Of a stretch of 64,000 nt of DNA, positions 1 through 8,395 are shown in pieces. The stretch is from assembly GCA_964435115.1 (NCBI GenBank), contig CAYSYM010000010.1:20939-84938 (forward strand), read 5' to 3'. The notes below the pieces were generated by a model. That model was not told where the DNA came from and did not search any database. It saw only the letters and a program-made list of their open reading frames with translations. The DNA comes from CAYSYM01 sp964435115. GTDB lineage: Bacteria; Chloroflexota; UBA6077; CF-72. Position numbers and translations under genes: made by a program. Each line of letters starts with the position of its first letter. Position 1 is the first letter of the stretch.

Positions 1-1512
1 CTCTGCACCGCCGCGCTCGACGGCCGGGCGCTCGACCTCGTGGAGATCGACGCGGCGTCGAACCGGGGCATCGACGACATGCGCGACCTGCGCGACAAGG
101 TGGCCTACCGCCCGGGCGAGGGTCGCTACCGGCTGTACATCATCGACGAGGCGCACGAGCTGACCGGGGCAGCGTGGGACGCGTTCCTGAAGACGCTGGA
201 GGAGCCGCCCGCCCACGCGATCTTCGTCCTCGCCACGACCGAGGCGCACAAGGTGCCCGCGACGATCCTGTCCCGCTGCCAGCGGTTCGACTTCCGCCGC
301 ATCCCGTTCGAGGCGACGCGCGGCCAGCTCGCACGCGTCGCCGAGGCCGAGGGGCTGGAGGTCGAGGGCGCGGTGCTGGATCGCCTGGCGCGCGCGGCAC
401 GGGGCGGGCTGCGCGATGCGCTGAGCCTGCTGGATCAGCTCGGCGCCTTCGCCGGCGGGCGCGTGGACATGGGCGTGGCGCGCGCGGTGCTGGGGCTCCC
501 GCCGGCCGAAGCCGTTAGGGCGGTCGTGGAGGCGCTGGGGCGGCGCGATGCCGCCGCGGCCCTCACGCAGGTGGCTGACCTGGCAGAGGGAGGCGCCGAC
601 CTCCGCCAGGTCGTCGACGAGCTCGTCGCGCACCTGCGTGGCGTCCTCCTGGTGCGCGCGGGGGCGGAGGCGCCCCTGGCGGTCGAGTTCCCCGCCGAGG
701 ACCTGGTATGGCTGCGAGCGCAGGCGCCTGAGTGGCCGACGGGGGGGCTCATGGTACTCGTCCAGGAGCTCTCGGCCGCACTCGGGCGCACCCGCGACGC
801 CCAGCAGTTCCAGGTCCAGGTGGAGCTCGCGCTGCTCGGCGCCGCCGGCACCGAGCCGTCCCCGCGGGAAGCTGCCCCGGCACGGGCACCCAGTCCGCTC
901 GGGCCCATGCCGCCCGCGCGCCAGACGGTTCCCGCGCCGCCGGAGCCCGCTCGGCCGGTGGCGGCTCCGGCGTTGCCCGGCCCGGCGCCCGTGACCGCGA
1001 GTGTCCCGGCCGCTGCCGCGCCAAATGCACCGACCTTCCCCTTCAGCGAGCGGGCCGCCGCCCCGGCGCTCGGCGGCAGGGAGACGCCCCTCGCGAACGA
1101 GCCACAACGGGACGAGAGCATCCCCTCGGAAGAGCAGTTACGGCTGGCCGTGGAGCGCTGGTCGGACGTGGTCGAGCACGTGAAGGCCAGGAAACCGCTG
1201 GTGGGCGCGGCCCTGAGCACGGCCCGACCGATCCGCATCGACGGCCAGGTGCTGGTAGTCGACGTCGGCTCGCCATTCCACCGCAAGCGGGTGGATTCCG
1301 CGGCCAACCGCGCCGCCATCGAGCGGGCGCTCCACCGCGCCCTGGGGCGCCAGTACCGGGTGCGGTGCGCGGTGGGTGGGGATCCCGCGGCCGGCCCGAG
1401 CCTCCTGGATGACCCGGTCATCAGCTACGCCGCCCGGACGTTTGGCGGCGAGCCGCGCCGCCTGGCCGACCAGCCTGCCACGCACGCCACCCACGGAACA
1501 CCCGCCTTCTGA
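1..1512 (+). CDS. dnaX: DNA polymerase III subunit gamma/tau, 5'-truncated by the window edge
   Basis: Clamp-loader ATPase subunit that loads the sliding clamp and couples the replicative polymerases. The reading frame is open from base 1, so the true start and the Walker A motif lie outside the window. Visible parts are the last zinc-cluster cysteine (LC), the EIDAASNRGIDD segment, a Walker B-like IIDEAHELT, and the SRCQRFDFRRI sensor region, all typical of DnaX. A Pro/Ala-rich linker follows (about residues 275-360), then a C-terminal tau/gamma domain ending near residue 460. In many bacteria ybaB and recR follow dnaX; here a tRNA and a small island follow instead. Identity is secure. Confidence 0.95.
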   Translation, partial: LCTAALDGRALDLVEIDAASNRGIDDMRDLRDKVAYRPGEGRYRLYIIDEAHELTGAAWDAFLKTLEEPPAHAIFVLATTEAHKVPATILSRCQRFDFRRIPFEATRGQLARVAEAEGLEVEGAVLDRLARAARGGLRDALSLLDQLGAFAGGRVDMGVARAVLGLPPAEAVRAVVEALGRRDAAAALTQVADLAEGGADLRQVVDELVAHLRGVLLVRAGAEAPLAVEFPAEDLVWLRAQAPEWPTGGLMVLVQELSAALGRTRDAQQFQVQVELALLGAAGTEPSPREAAPARAPSPLGPMPPARQTVPAPPEPARPVAAPALPGPAPVTASVPAAAAPNAPTFPFSERAAAPALGGRETPLANEPQRDESIPSEEQLRLAVERWSDVVEHVKARKPLVGAALSTARPIRIDGQVLVVDVGSPFHRKRVDSAANRAAIERALHRALGRQYRVRCAVGGDPAAGPSLLDDPVISYAARTFGGEPRRLADQPATHATHGTPAF

Positions 1513-1605
1513 GCCGCGCCCGGGCCGAACGGTGGCCTCGACCCGCCCCGGTCGACGGTCCCAACACGCTTCGAGGACCGCCCGCGGGCTCGGGCTCTGA
1601 GACCT

Positions 1606-1635
1606 TTGACCGCCCTGCCGGGAGGGCGGTATCAT
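1606..1635 (+). promoter_or_regulatory. sigma-70-type promoter of the tRNA-Gly gene
   Basis: TTGACC (1606-1611) and TATCAT (1630-1635) are 18 bp apart, and the tRNA begins 11 nt after the -10 box. The spacer holds a perfect 8-bp inverted repeat (1609-1616 with 1623-1630), which could be a dnaX terminator stem or an operator. It is the cleanest promoter-like sequence I found in the window. Confidence 0.7.
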
Positions 1636-1645
1636 GCTCGTGTTC

Positions 1646-1720
1646 GCGGAAGTGGCGCAGCGGTAGCGCATCTGCTTCCCAAGCAGAGGGTCGCGGGTTC
1701 GAATCCCGTCTTCCGCTCCA
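1646..1720 (+). tRNA. tRNA-Gly (anticodon CCC), CCA encoded
   Basis: A full cloverleaf can be folded by hand. Acceptor arms are GCGGAAG and CTTCCGC, the D arm carries AGCGGTAG, and the anticodon stem TCTGC/GCAGA encloses loop TTCCCAA (anticodon CCC). The T arm GCGGG-TTCGAAT-CCCGT is followed by T-CCA. The 3' half plus 15 flanking bases recurs at 3572-3634, marking this gene as a probable integration site. Confidence 0.95.
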
Positions 1721-1735
1721 GCGTTCCGAGATCAG
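1672..1735 (+). repeat. left copy of tRNA-derived direct repeat (att-like)
   Basis: These 64 nt run from the anticodon stem of tRNA-Gly to 15 nt past the CCA end. They recur exactly 1900 nt downstream (3572-3634) with one substitution (A1681 to G) and one deleted base (A1720). Sequence on either side of the two copies differs. This is the pattern left by site-specific integration into a tRNA 3' end; a local duplication is the alternative. Confidence 0.7.
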
Positions 1736-2177
1736 ATTCCACACATCCGTTGGAGCGCGCGGCCCGTCCCCCCAGCTCCGTGCAGCAGTGGGTGTAGCAG
1801 TAGGCATCGCGCACCCCTCCCCGGCCACCGCCAGCAGCGCCGCGTCGAGCCGGTCCATCGCGCGGCGGAAGGTGGTCAGCACCCCTGCTCGTGCTCGGCC
1901 AAGGTCGCGGTGCGATGCTGGCTCGCCCAGCGCTCCACTCCTGAGCCAGCTGGTCGGCGTGGACTACGATGGGGGACGGGATCGGTTCCGGGGACATCGG
2001 GGCCTCCCAGGAGCCGCCGGCGTCGAGAGCGTCGGCGGCTCGGCATGTGATCCTGCTACGCTACGTGCCCGCCCCACAGCCCCGGTAATCCCCAACAACA
2101 TCCGGGCACGCCTCTCTGTCTCTCACGCATACTCACGATAGGGGCTAGCGTGATATGCTGTTCATGAGGTCCCACGC
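1736..2177. other. non-coding stretch with possible decayed minus-strand gene
   Basis: No intact gene is evident. On the minus strand an ATG at 1997 opens a protein-like N-terminus (MSPEPIPSPIVVHADQLAQE). One frame over, the text continues as a plausible helix (VLTTFRRAMDRLDAALLAVA) down to about 1800, so this may be a frameshifted remnant of a small gene. It then runs into the tRNA antisense strand and cannot be functional there. The last 40 nt should hold the promoter of the antitoxin gene; a TATGCT-like -10 lies around 2152. Confidence 0.35.
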
Positions 2178-2777
2178 GTGCAACTCGATGTCGCGCCGTT
2201 CCGCCGCGCCGGTCTCGATCTGTCGCTGGATGAATTCGAGCAGTTGGTCATGGACGCGGTCACGCAGGTCCTGCCCGAGCGCCCGGCGACGGACGCCCGT
2301 CCCGAGATGACCGAAGCAGAGGCCGCCTTTTTGCGAGACGCGGGCGTCGATCTGGCCGACTTCGCCCCCCGCGAGCACGGCCCGAACGACCCGCTAGCGC
2401 GCACCGCCGCCGAGTACGCCGCTATCCTGGCCGCCAGCCTGAGTGTGCCGGAGTTGGCGGCCCGGCTGGGCGTGGACGAGAGCAGCATCCGCCAGCGCCT
2501 GGTCGCACGTCACCTGTACGGCATCAAGGCAGGTAGGGGCTGGCGGATCCCGCTCTTCGAGCTCGACGATGCGGGCCAGGCGCTGGTCCCCGGCCTGCAA
2601 CGAGTTGCGCCCCACTGGACCGATGCCCACCCGGTCGAAGTTGCGCAGTGGTTCACGCAGCCGCATGTCGACCTGGTGGGTCCGAACGATGAGCCGATCT
2701 CGCCACGCGTCTGGCTGCTGGCGGGCGGCAGCCCGCGCACCGTGGCCGCATTAGCCGAGGAGTTCGAGGGTGGCTAA
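2178..2777 (+). CDS. HTH antitoxin of a RES-type toxin-antitoxin pair
   Basis: 199-aa protein with a central helix-turn-helix (around residues 89-125, SVPELAARLGVDESSIRQRL) and a C-terminal part resembling the toxin-neutralising Xre/MbcA/ParS (DUF2384) segment (PISPRVWLLAGGSPRTVAALAEEF). In known pairs the antitoxin binds and silences the RES toxin and autoregulates the promoter. The GTG start at 2178 follows GAGGT. Its end overlaps the next gene by 8 nt, as expected for a translationally coupled antitoxin-toxin pair. The N-terminal 85 residues do not match anything I recognise. The family call rests mainly on context and the HTH. Confidence 0.7.
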   Translation: MQLDVAPFRRAGLDLSLDEFEQLVMDAVTQVLPERPATDARPEMTEAEAAFLRDAGVDLADFAPREHGPNDPLARTAAEYAAILAASLSVPELAARLGVDESSIRQRLVARHLYGIKAGRGWRIPLFELDDAGQALVPGLQRVAPHWTDAHPVEVAQWFTQPHVDLVGPNDEPISPRVWLLAGGSPRTVAALAEEFEGG

Positions 2778-3396
2778 GCTGCCGGCGCCGCCTCCGCCCG
2801 AGCGGCTGGCGGCGATCCCGGCGGACTGGAGGGTCGTTCTGGTTGGGACGGCCCTCTTTCGCGTCTACCGCCGGGGCGGTCCGCACCCCGGCACCTGGAA
2901 CGGATTCCGTTTCTACGGACCGCTCAACGGACGCTTCGATCCCCACGAGCTGCCGCGCCGCGGCCAGGAGCGAGGCATACTCTACGGGGCCACGCATCCG
3001 GCCGCGGCGCTCGCGGAGTTCTTCCAGACGCGTCGGACGATCAATGTCCGCCATCGGCAGCCATGGCTGGTCGGCTTTGTGCTTGCCCGCGACATACGGC
3101 TGCTGGACCTGACCGGGCTCTGGCCCACCCGAGCCGGCGCGTCGCTGGCACTCGCCAGCGGACCGCGGCCGCGCGCGCGGGCGTGGGCGCGTGCGATCCA
3201 CGCCGCCTATCCCGATGCGGAAGGGGTCTGGTACGGCTCATCCATGCACGGCAACACGCCCTGCGTTGCGCTGTTCGAGCGCGCTCAGGACGCCCTGCCG
3301 CTGCTGCCCGGCTACCACCGCGCGCTGAGCGACGAGACGCTGCGCGCCTTTCTCGCGAACGTCGCCGCGAACCTGAACTTCCGGGTCATCCTCTGA
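2770..3396 (+). CDS. RES-domain toxin (NAD+ phosphorylase type)
   Basis: 208-aa protein with the three signature residues of the RES family in the expected order: Arg in LFRVYRR, Glu in AAALAEFF and Ser in WYGSSMHG. The family fold is ADP-ribosyltransferase-like. Characterised members such as MbcT degrade NAD+ and halt growth unless bound by the antitoxin. The GTG start at 2770 lies inside the end of the antitoxin gene. The pair is the only recognisable cargo between the two tRNA-derived repeats, consistent with a TA-stabilised mini island. No integrase is present. Confidence 0.85.
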   Translation: MAKLPAPPPPERLAAIPADWRVVLVGTALFRVYRRGGPHPGTWNGFRFYGPLNGRFDPHELPRRGQERGILYGATHPAAALAEFFQTRRTINVRHRQPWLVGFVLARDIRLLDLTGLWPTRAGASLALASGPRPRARAWARAIHAAYPDAEGVWYGSSMHGNTPCVALFERAQDALPLLPGYHRALSDETLRAFLANVAANLNFRVIL

Positions 3397-3571
3397 GGCG
3401 ACCGCCAGCGCGGCCGGTGTCGGCCTTTTGGCCCGCACCCTCACGTTCGGCCGTCCTCAGCCTCCAGAGGCGGGCCGCTCAATCCCGTCGCGGATCTCGC
3501 CGCCTGCTCATCCGCCTCGCGTCCACCCGACACTACAAGGAGATCACACCTGCGATTGGGTCGCTCGCTAC

Positions 3572-3634
3572 CTGCTTCCCGAGCAGAGGGTCGCGGGTTC
3601 GAATCCCGTCTTCCGCTCCGCGTTCCGAGATCAG
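3572..3634 (+). repeat. right copy of tRNA-derived direct repeat; tRNA-Gly 3' remnant
   Basis: Carries the anticodon stem-loop, T arm, 3' acceptor strand and 15 nt of downstream sequence of the tRNA at 1646, but no 5' acceptor or D arm, so it is not a functional tRNA. Position 37 is G instead of A and the final A of CCA is missing. It lies 20 nt from the stop codon of the minus-strand K+ importer gene. Confidence 0.75.
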
Positions 3635-3654
3635 CGTCGGTCGGGCGCGACCCG

Positions 3655-5829
3655 TCAGGGGGCTGGGCCAGCGGGCTCGTGGGCGCTCCGCGGCAGGCCC
3701 ACGACCCGGGGGCGGTGGTGGCGGGGCGGGGGCACCGGGCGATCCTTCGAGGGTGGTGCCGTTGGCGGGTGCGGGCGCGCTGGTACGTGCATGCGCTGCT
3801 TCTTCAGGTGGTAGGGCACGCTCGTCACCACGATCCCGGGGCGGAACAGCAGCGCCGCCTTCAACCGCAGCGCCGTCTGGTTGTGCAGCACCTGCTCCCA
3901 CAAGCTCGCCGGCACCATCTCAGGCAGGATCACCGTCAGCGTGCGGTCCGGGTACCGCCCGCGCACGCTGTCGATGTACGCCAGCAGCGGACCCACGAGC
4001 GATCGGAACGGCGACTCGATCACGACCAGGGGCACGCCGCAATGCCACTCGGTCCAGGCCACCCGGAGGCGCTCCGCGGCGTCCGGATCGTCGGTCACGT
4101 GCACCGCCGTCACCATGTCGGTCGGCGCCCGGGCGATCGAGCGCGCGTAGGCGAGCGTCTGGAGCGCCACCTGGTTGAGCGCCGCGACCGGCACGATGAC
4201 TGCGTGGCGGATCTCGGCCGGGTCGATGGGCGTCTCGGCCGCGAGCTCCTCGTTGATCTGCCGGTAGTGGCGGTGGATCGCCCGGAACATGAGGATGAGC
4301 AGCGGCAGGAGGATGACCACCATCCAGGCGCCGTCGCGGAACTTGGTGGTGGCCACCACCAGCAGCACCAGGAAGGTGGCCACCGCCCCCACCCCGTTGA
4401 ACACGATGCTCCGCTGCCAGCCGGGCTCGCGGCGCCGCCACCAGCGGACCACCATGCCCGCCTGGGAGAAGGTGAACGCGCTGAAGACGCCGAAAGCGTA
4501 GAGCGGGATGAGCAGGCTGATCTCCCCGCCAAACGTCCACAGGACGAACGCAGAGGCGAGCCCCAGCACCACGATCCCCACCGTGAACGCCAGCCGGTCA
4601 CCACGGAAGGTGAACTGGTGCGGGAGGAACCGGTCGCGCCCCAGGAAGTAGGCCAGACGCGGGAAGTCCGAGTAGGCGGTGTTGGCGGCCAGGAAAAGGA
4701 TCAGGAACGTGGCGTACTGGACCGCGTAGTAAGCCGGGCTCTCGCCGAACACCGCGCGTGCGATCTGCGAGATGACCGTCTCTGTCTCGCGCGCCTCGTC
4801 AAGCGCGCCGGGCACGACCCCCATCCGGTTGGCCAGGTAGGTGACCCCACCGAACGTAATGGCCAGGATGATCACCATCGCCGTGAGCGTCTTCTGCGCG
4901 TTGACCCACTCAGGCTTCTGGAAGGCCGGCACGCCGTCCGAGATCGCCTCGACGCCGGTCAGCGCGGCGCCGCCGGAGGCGAAGGCGCGCAGGAGCAGGA
5001 ACAGCGTGAGTGGCTCGAGCACCTCACGCGCGCTCGCCGGCTGGGTGGGCGGGCCAAAACCCACCCGGACGAAACCCACCACCAGGAGCGTGCCCATCGC
5101 CACCAGGAAGGCGTAGGTCGGCAGCATGAAGATCGTGCCGCTTTCGCGGATGCCGCGCAGGTTGATCAACGTGATCAGACCGATGACGCCCACCCCCAGC
5201 AGGACGGCGTAGTCGTCCAGCACCGGGTACGCTGAGACGAGCGCCTCCACGCCAGCAGCCACGGAGACCGCCACCGTGAGCACGTAGGAGATCAGCAAGG
5301 ACCCCGCCGCGGTGAGGCCGGCGAGCGTGCCCAGGTTGTCCTTGGCGACGATGTAGCTGCCGCCACCGGTCGGGTAGGCCTTGATCGTCTGGCGGTAGGA
5401 GAAGCCGACGATGAACAGCAGCGCGATGAGCACCGCGCCAATTGGCAGGGACGCGCTGAGCGCGGCCGAGCCTGCCAGCAGCAGGACACGCATGATCTCT
5501 TCCGTGGCGTAGGCCACGCTGGAGAGCGCGTCGGAGGAGAGGACGGCCAGCGCCTTCACCTTCGTGAGACGCTCGTGGCTGGCGGCGGCCGTCGCCAGCG
5601 GTTCTCCGATCAGCAGGCGCTTGAGGCGGCGGAGGAGGAGCGCCAGGCCGCCGGCGGGTGCCGTGGCCTGCGACCGGATCTCGAAGCGGCCGCTGCCGAG
5701 CTTGCGGAAGCCGCTGTGGCGCGCAATGCGGACGTACTGGTCGCCCGGGTGGGTGCCGCGGTGGACCTCTCGCCACTCCAGTCCCAGCCCTCCGGCCTCG
5801 CGGCCATCGCCGGGCGTGTCGTCCCCCAT
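3655..5829 (-). CDS. kimA: KimA-family potassium importer (APC superfamily)
   Basis: 724-aa membrane protein with about 12 hydrophobic segments. It matches B. subtilis KimA (YdaO) along its length: LLIGEPLATAAASHERLTK, then KALAVLSSDALSSVAYATEE, YPTGGGSYIVAKDNLGTLAG, GVEAISDGVPAFQ, and a C-terminal cytosolic domain ending TSVPYHLKK. KimA is a high-affinity K+/H+ symporter inhibited by c-di-AMP. The N-terminus has about 60 extra residues before the membrane domain. A Pro/Arg-rich tail of about 45 residues follows HLKK; this extension sits next to the tRNA-repeat junction and may be recent. The ATG at 5829 is preceded by GGAGAGAGG. I see no c-di-AMP riboswitch upstream. Confidence 0.85.
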   Translation of the reverse strand: MGDDTPGDGREAGGLGLEWREVHRGTHPGDQYVRIARHSGFRKLGSGRFEIRSQATAPAGGLALLLRRLKRLLIGEPLATAAASHERLTKVKALAVLSSDALSSVAYATEEIMRVLLLAGSAALSASLPIGAVLIALLFIVGFSYRQTIKAYPTGGGSYIVAKDNLGTLAGLTAAGSLLISYVLTVAVSVAAGVEALVSAYPVLDDYAVLLGVGVIGLITLINLRGIRESGTIFMLPTYAFLVAMGTLLVVGFVRVGFGPPTQPASAREVLEPLTLFLLLRAFASGGAALTGVEAISDGVPAFQKPEWVNAQKTLTAMVIILAITFGGVTYLANRMGVVPGALDEARETETVISQIARAVFGESPAYYAVQYATFLILFLAANTAYSDFPRLAYFLGRDRFLPHQFTFRGDRLAFTVGIVVLGLASAFVLWTFGGEISLLIPLYAFGVFSAFTFSQAGMVVRWWRRREPGWQRSIVFNGVGAVATFLVLLVVATTKFRDGAWMVVILLPLLILMFRAIHRHYRQINEELAAETPIDPAEIRHAVIVPVAALNQVALQTLAYARSIARAPTDMVTAVHVTDDPDAAERLRVAWTEWHCGVPLVVIESPFRSLVGPLLAYIDSVRGRYPDRTLTVILPEMVPASLWEQVLHNQTALRLKAALLFRPGIVVTSVPYHLKKQRMHVPARPHPPTAPPSKDRPVPPPRHHRPRVVGLPRSAHEPAGPAP

Positions 5830-5954
5830 CGCCTCTCTCCGCCGGCTCCGCTACCCAGCCCGATCGTATGGCCAGGTGCAGTCCGTGGGCCAATGTGGGG
5901 TCCGATCCTGGGTGGGCTCAGAGCATGGCAGACAAGGCTGAGGCTTGCCGGCCC

Positions 5955-6905
5955 CTACCGGCCCACCTGGTCCTCGGGCTTGCCGGCATCTGGGAAGAAG
6001 AGCGGCTGCCCGAATCGCTGCGTGCCGAACTGGCCGATCAGCCGCTGGGTCGCGGGCGCCACCAGGAAGTCGGCGAACGCCTTGCCACCGGCGGCGTTGA
6101 TCCTGACGGTGGGGAACTTGGCGGGATTGACTGGCATCACGTGGTAGACGTTCAGCAGCGGCGGGTCGCCCTCCACCATGATCTGCGCCTGGAGCGTCTG
6201 CTGGCGGGCGAGGTAGGTGCCGCGGTCGCTCATCGTGTAGGCATCCTTCTGGTCCGCCAGGGTCAGGGTGGCTCCCATGCCCTGCCCGGAGGTGACGTAC
6301 CAGGGCTGCCCCTGCGGGTCCAGCCCGGCGTCCTTCCAGAGCTGCTTCTCGAGCTGGTCGGTGCCAGACTTGTCGTCGCGGCTCACCCAGCGGGCCTGCT
6401 GCTCCGCGATCTTCCTCAGCGCGGCGAGGGCCGACGTCTCACCCCGGATGCCGGCCGGGTCGGCGGGCGGGCCGACGAAGACGAAGTCGTTGTGCATCAC
6501 CAGCAGACGCTCGGTGCCGTTGCCCTCCGCCATCCACTTCTCCTCGGCCGCCGGCGCGTGGGCCAGCACCACGTCCGCCTCGCCGCGCGCACCCAGGGCC
6601 AGGGCCGCGCCCGTCCCGACGGCGATGGTCTTCACCTTGTAGCCCGTCTGCTGCTCGAACAGGGGGATGAGCGCGTCGAGCAGGCCACTGTCCTGCGTGC
6701 TCGTGGTCGTGGCCAGGATGACGTCCCGGTCGCTCCCCGAGCGGGGGACCGGCGTTGCGCCGGCCGCAGCCGGCGCAGGCGCGGCGGTCGGGGAGCCCGT
6801 GGGCTGGGCCGCAGGGGCGCACCCGGCGATGGCGAGCGCCACGAGCGCGACGAGCGTCACCGCGGCACGCCGCTGGGGCAGGCAGGAGAACCGGCGCACG
6901 AGCAT
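5955..6905 (-). CDS. tupA: tungstate-binding lipoprotein (TupA-like)
   Basis: About 316 aa. A hydrophobic signal with a lipobox (LAIAGC) leads to a Pro/Ala linker, then the TupA signature TTTSTQDSGLLD, DDKSGT and GMGATL. Family members bind tungstate (sometimes molybdate) outside the cell and hand it to TupBC. No permease or ATPase gene lies nearby, so it is an orphan here. Tungstate or molybdate supply would suit a molybdo- or tungsto-enzyme partner of the NrfD module at 60176-62673, but that link is speculative. The start is uncertain: GGGAGG lies just before GTG 6908 and ATG 6905, and a GTG at 6899 has better spacing. Confidence 0.85.
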   Translation of the reverse strand: MLVRRFSCLPQRRAAVTLVALVALAIAGCAPAAQPTGSPTAAPAPAAAGATPVPRSGSDRDVILATTTSTQDSGLLDALIPLFEQQTGYKVKTIAVGTGAALALGARGEADVVLAHAPAAEEKWMAEGNGTERLLVMHNDFVFVGPPADPAGIRGETSALAALRKIAEQQARWVSRDDKSGTDQLEKQLWKDAGLDPQGQPWYVTSGQGMGATLTLADQKDAYTMSDRGTYLARQQTLQAQIMVEGDPPLLNVYHVMPVNPAKFPTVRINAAGGKAFADFLVAPATQRLIGQFGTQRFGQPLFFPDAGKPEDQVGR

Positions 6906-7003
6906 CACCTCCCACTACTAGCGTAGCCGGAACCCGCGGCGGCCCGCGTGAGCCGCGGCCGCTCGTGCCGAGCGCGCGTGAAGGCGAGGTGCTGCGGGCT
7001 TGC

Positions 7004-7909
7004 CTACGCGGGCCGAGCGGCTACTTCCGTCCGCTCTATCTCTGCCTCCACCTCCTCGCCCGCCCGCGGCGCGGCGCCCTGCCGCAGCAAGAGCACCGGC
7101 CGCGAGGCCGTGCGGACCACCTCATCGGCCACGCTGCCCAGCAGCGCGCGGATCGGGCCCGTGAGCGCGTGCGTGCTCATCACAATCACGTCGGCGTCGG
7201 CCTCGTCCGCCAGGGCGACGATGGTCGGCGCGACCTGGCCGATCCTGGCTCGAGCTTCGGCTGCCACCCCGGCCCGTTGCAGCGCGTGCGCCAGGCGGTC
7301 TACGGCGGCCTGGGCGGCCTGGCGCGTCTCCTCCTCCCAGTCGGGCTCGATGTAGAGCCCTTCGCCGTACCGAGGCAAGGGGGCAACCACCTGGGCGAGC
7401 ACCACCTGGGCGTTCGTCGCCAGGCCAAGCGAACGCGCCAGGGCGAGCGCCAGCGAGCTGCCCGGCGTGCCGTCCACCGGCACGAGCAGCCGCGCGAGGC
7501 GCTGAAGGCGACGGCCGCCTGGGCGCAGCAGCATCACCGGGACCGGGCTCCGGCTCAGCACCCGCTCCGCGACACTGCCCAGCAGAGCACGCCCGAGCCC
7601 CGCCCGACCGTGGGTGGCCATGACCACCAGGTCCGCGCCGCGGCGCTTCACCTCGCCGAGGATCTCCTGTGCCGCGTCGCCGATCGGCACGACGGCCTCC
7701 ACGCGCAGATCGCTCGCGGCGAGCTCACGCACGATCCTGCCCAGGGTCTGGCGCGCCTCGGCCTCCTCGGAGCGCGCCGCCAGGGAGGCGGGGACGGCCC
7801 TCACGAGGACGACCTCCGCCCCCGTCGCACGTGCGAGCGTCCGCGCTGGCGGGAGCGCGACGGCCGACGCGGGGGAGCCGTCGAGTGGAACCAGGATCCG
7901 CTTGAACAT
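7004..7909 (-). CDS. tandem-domain universal stress protein
   Basis: 301 aa with two UspA domains (about 1-145 and 150-290). Domain 1 begins MFKRILVPLDGS and carries an ATP-binding glycine motif (HGRAGLGRALLGS). In domain 2 the first glycine is replaced (HALTGPIRALLGS), so nucleotide binding may be asymmetric. USPs of this type support survival in stasis or hypoxia. The ATG at 7909 follows AAGGAGGG. It is the last gene of the run baeRF, hibernation factor, USP (gaps of 30 and 66 nt), which suggests a stationary-phase translation-protection unit. Confidence 0.9.
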   Translation of the reverse strand: MFKRILVPLDGSPASAVALPPARTLARATGAEVVLVRAVPASLAARSEEAEARQTLGRIVRELAASDLRVEAVVPIGDAAQEILGEVKRRGADLVVMATHGRAGLGRALLGSVAERVLSRSPVPVMLLRPGGRRLQRLARLLVPVDGTPGSSLALALARSLGLATNAQVVLAQVVAPLPRYGEGLYIEPDWEEETRQAAQAAVDRLAHALQRAGVAAEARARIGQVAPTIVALADEADADVIVMSTHALTGPIRALLGSVADEVVRTASRPVLLLRQGAAPRAGEEVEAEIERTEVAARPA

Positions 7910-7975
7910 CGTGTGGCCCTCCTTGGAACACTCATCTGGCTGGAGAACGGTCCGGCGGCGGCCTGCGCCCGGGCG

Positions 7976-8365
7976 TCATTCCTCTAACCCGGCGGGCTGG
8001 GGCGGGCCCGGGCGCAGGCGCGCGGGCTCGCGTCGACTCGGCACGCCGAACGTCGGCTCGCCTCGCTGGCGTGCGACCTGGCGCTCGAGCTGGCGCTGCA
8101 CGTCTTCCACTGCCAGGCGCGCCGCCCGGTCCGCCGTTTCGGCCGCCTGGTGGCTGACGAGGCTCGGCCCGAGCGGTCCAAGCCGGACGTGCAGGTCGGC
8201 CTCCACCTGCCGACGCGCGCGGTGCTCCTCCAAGGCCAGAAGCGCCGTCGCCTCCGGCCGCTTCTCCAGCCGATGCTCGAGCGCGCCGAGGTGGCGCCGG
8301 ATGCGACGCTCCTGCGCGTCGGTTAACGTGAAGCCCTCCAGCTCGAGCCTGGTCCTCGTCGCCAT
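7976..8365 (-). CDS. ribosome hibernation factor (HPF/RaiA-like)
   Basis: 129 aa with the fold and length of short HPF / sigma-54 modulation proteins. The N-terminus LEGFTLTDAQERRIRRHLGALE and RRQVEADLHVRL match the beta-alpha-beta pattern, and DRAARLAVEDVQRQLERQ the last helix. A Pro/Arg-rich tail follows and there is no long-HPF dimerisation domain. HPF binds the 30S decoding region and inactivates ribosomes during dormancy. GGGAGGG precedes the ATG at 8365. It lies 30 nt downstream of the baeRF gene. The sequence is divergent, so the family call is good but not certain. Confidence 0.75.
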   Translation of the reverse strand: MATRTRLELEGFTLTDAQERRIRRHLGALEHRLEKRPEATALLALEEHRARRQVEADLHVRLGPLGPSLVSHQAAETADRAARLAVEDVQRQLERQVARQRGEPTFGVPSRREPARLRPGPPQPAGLEE

Positions 8366-8395
8366 GGTGGTTCGTCCCTCCCTGAAGGCGAAGGC

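Noticed and set aside
435..1421. Minus-strand frame over dnaX
   Set aside because: Shadow of a secure gene; Ser/Arg/Ala-rich without structure.
3572..3634. A second tRNA-Gly gene
   Set aside because: Only the anticodon arm, T arm and 3' acceptor strand are present; no D arm or 5' acceptor can be found upstream.
3556..5235. Long plus-strand frame over the K+ importer
   Set aside because: Antisense shadow of kimA, rich in Arg, His and Gln, without motifs.
5830..5954. c-di-AMP (ydaO) riboswitch upstream of the KimA-like gene
   Set aside because: The intergenic region is only about 125 nt and shows none of the conserved ydaO core segments.
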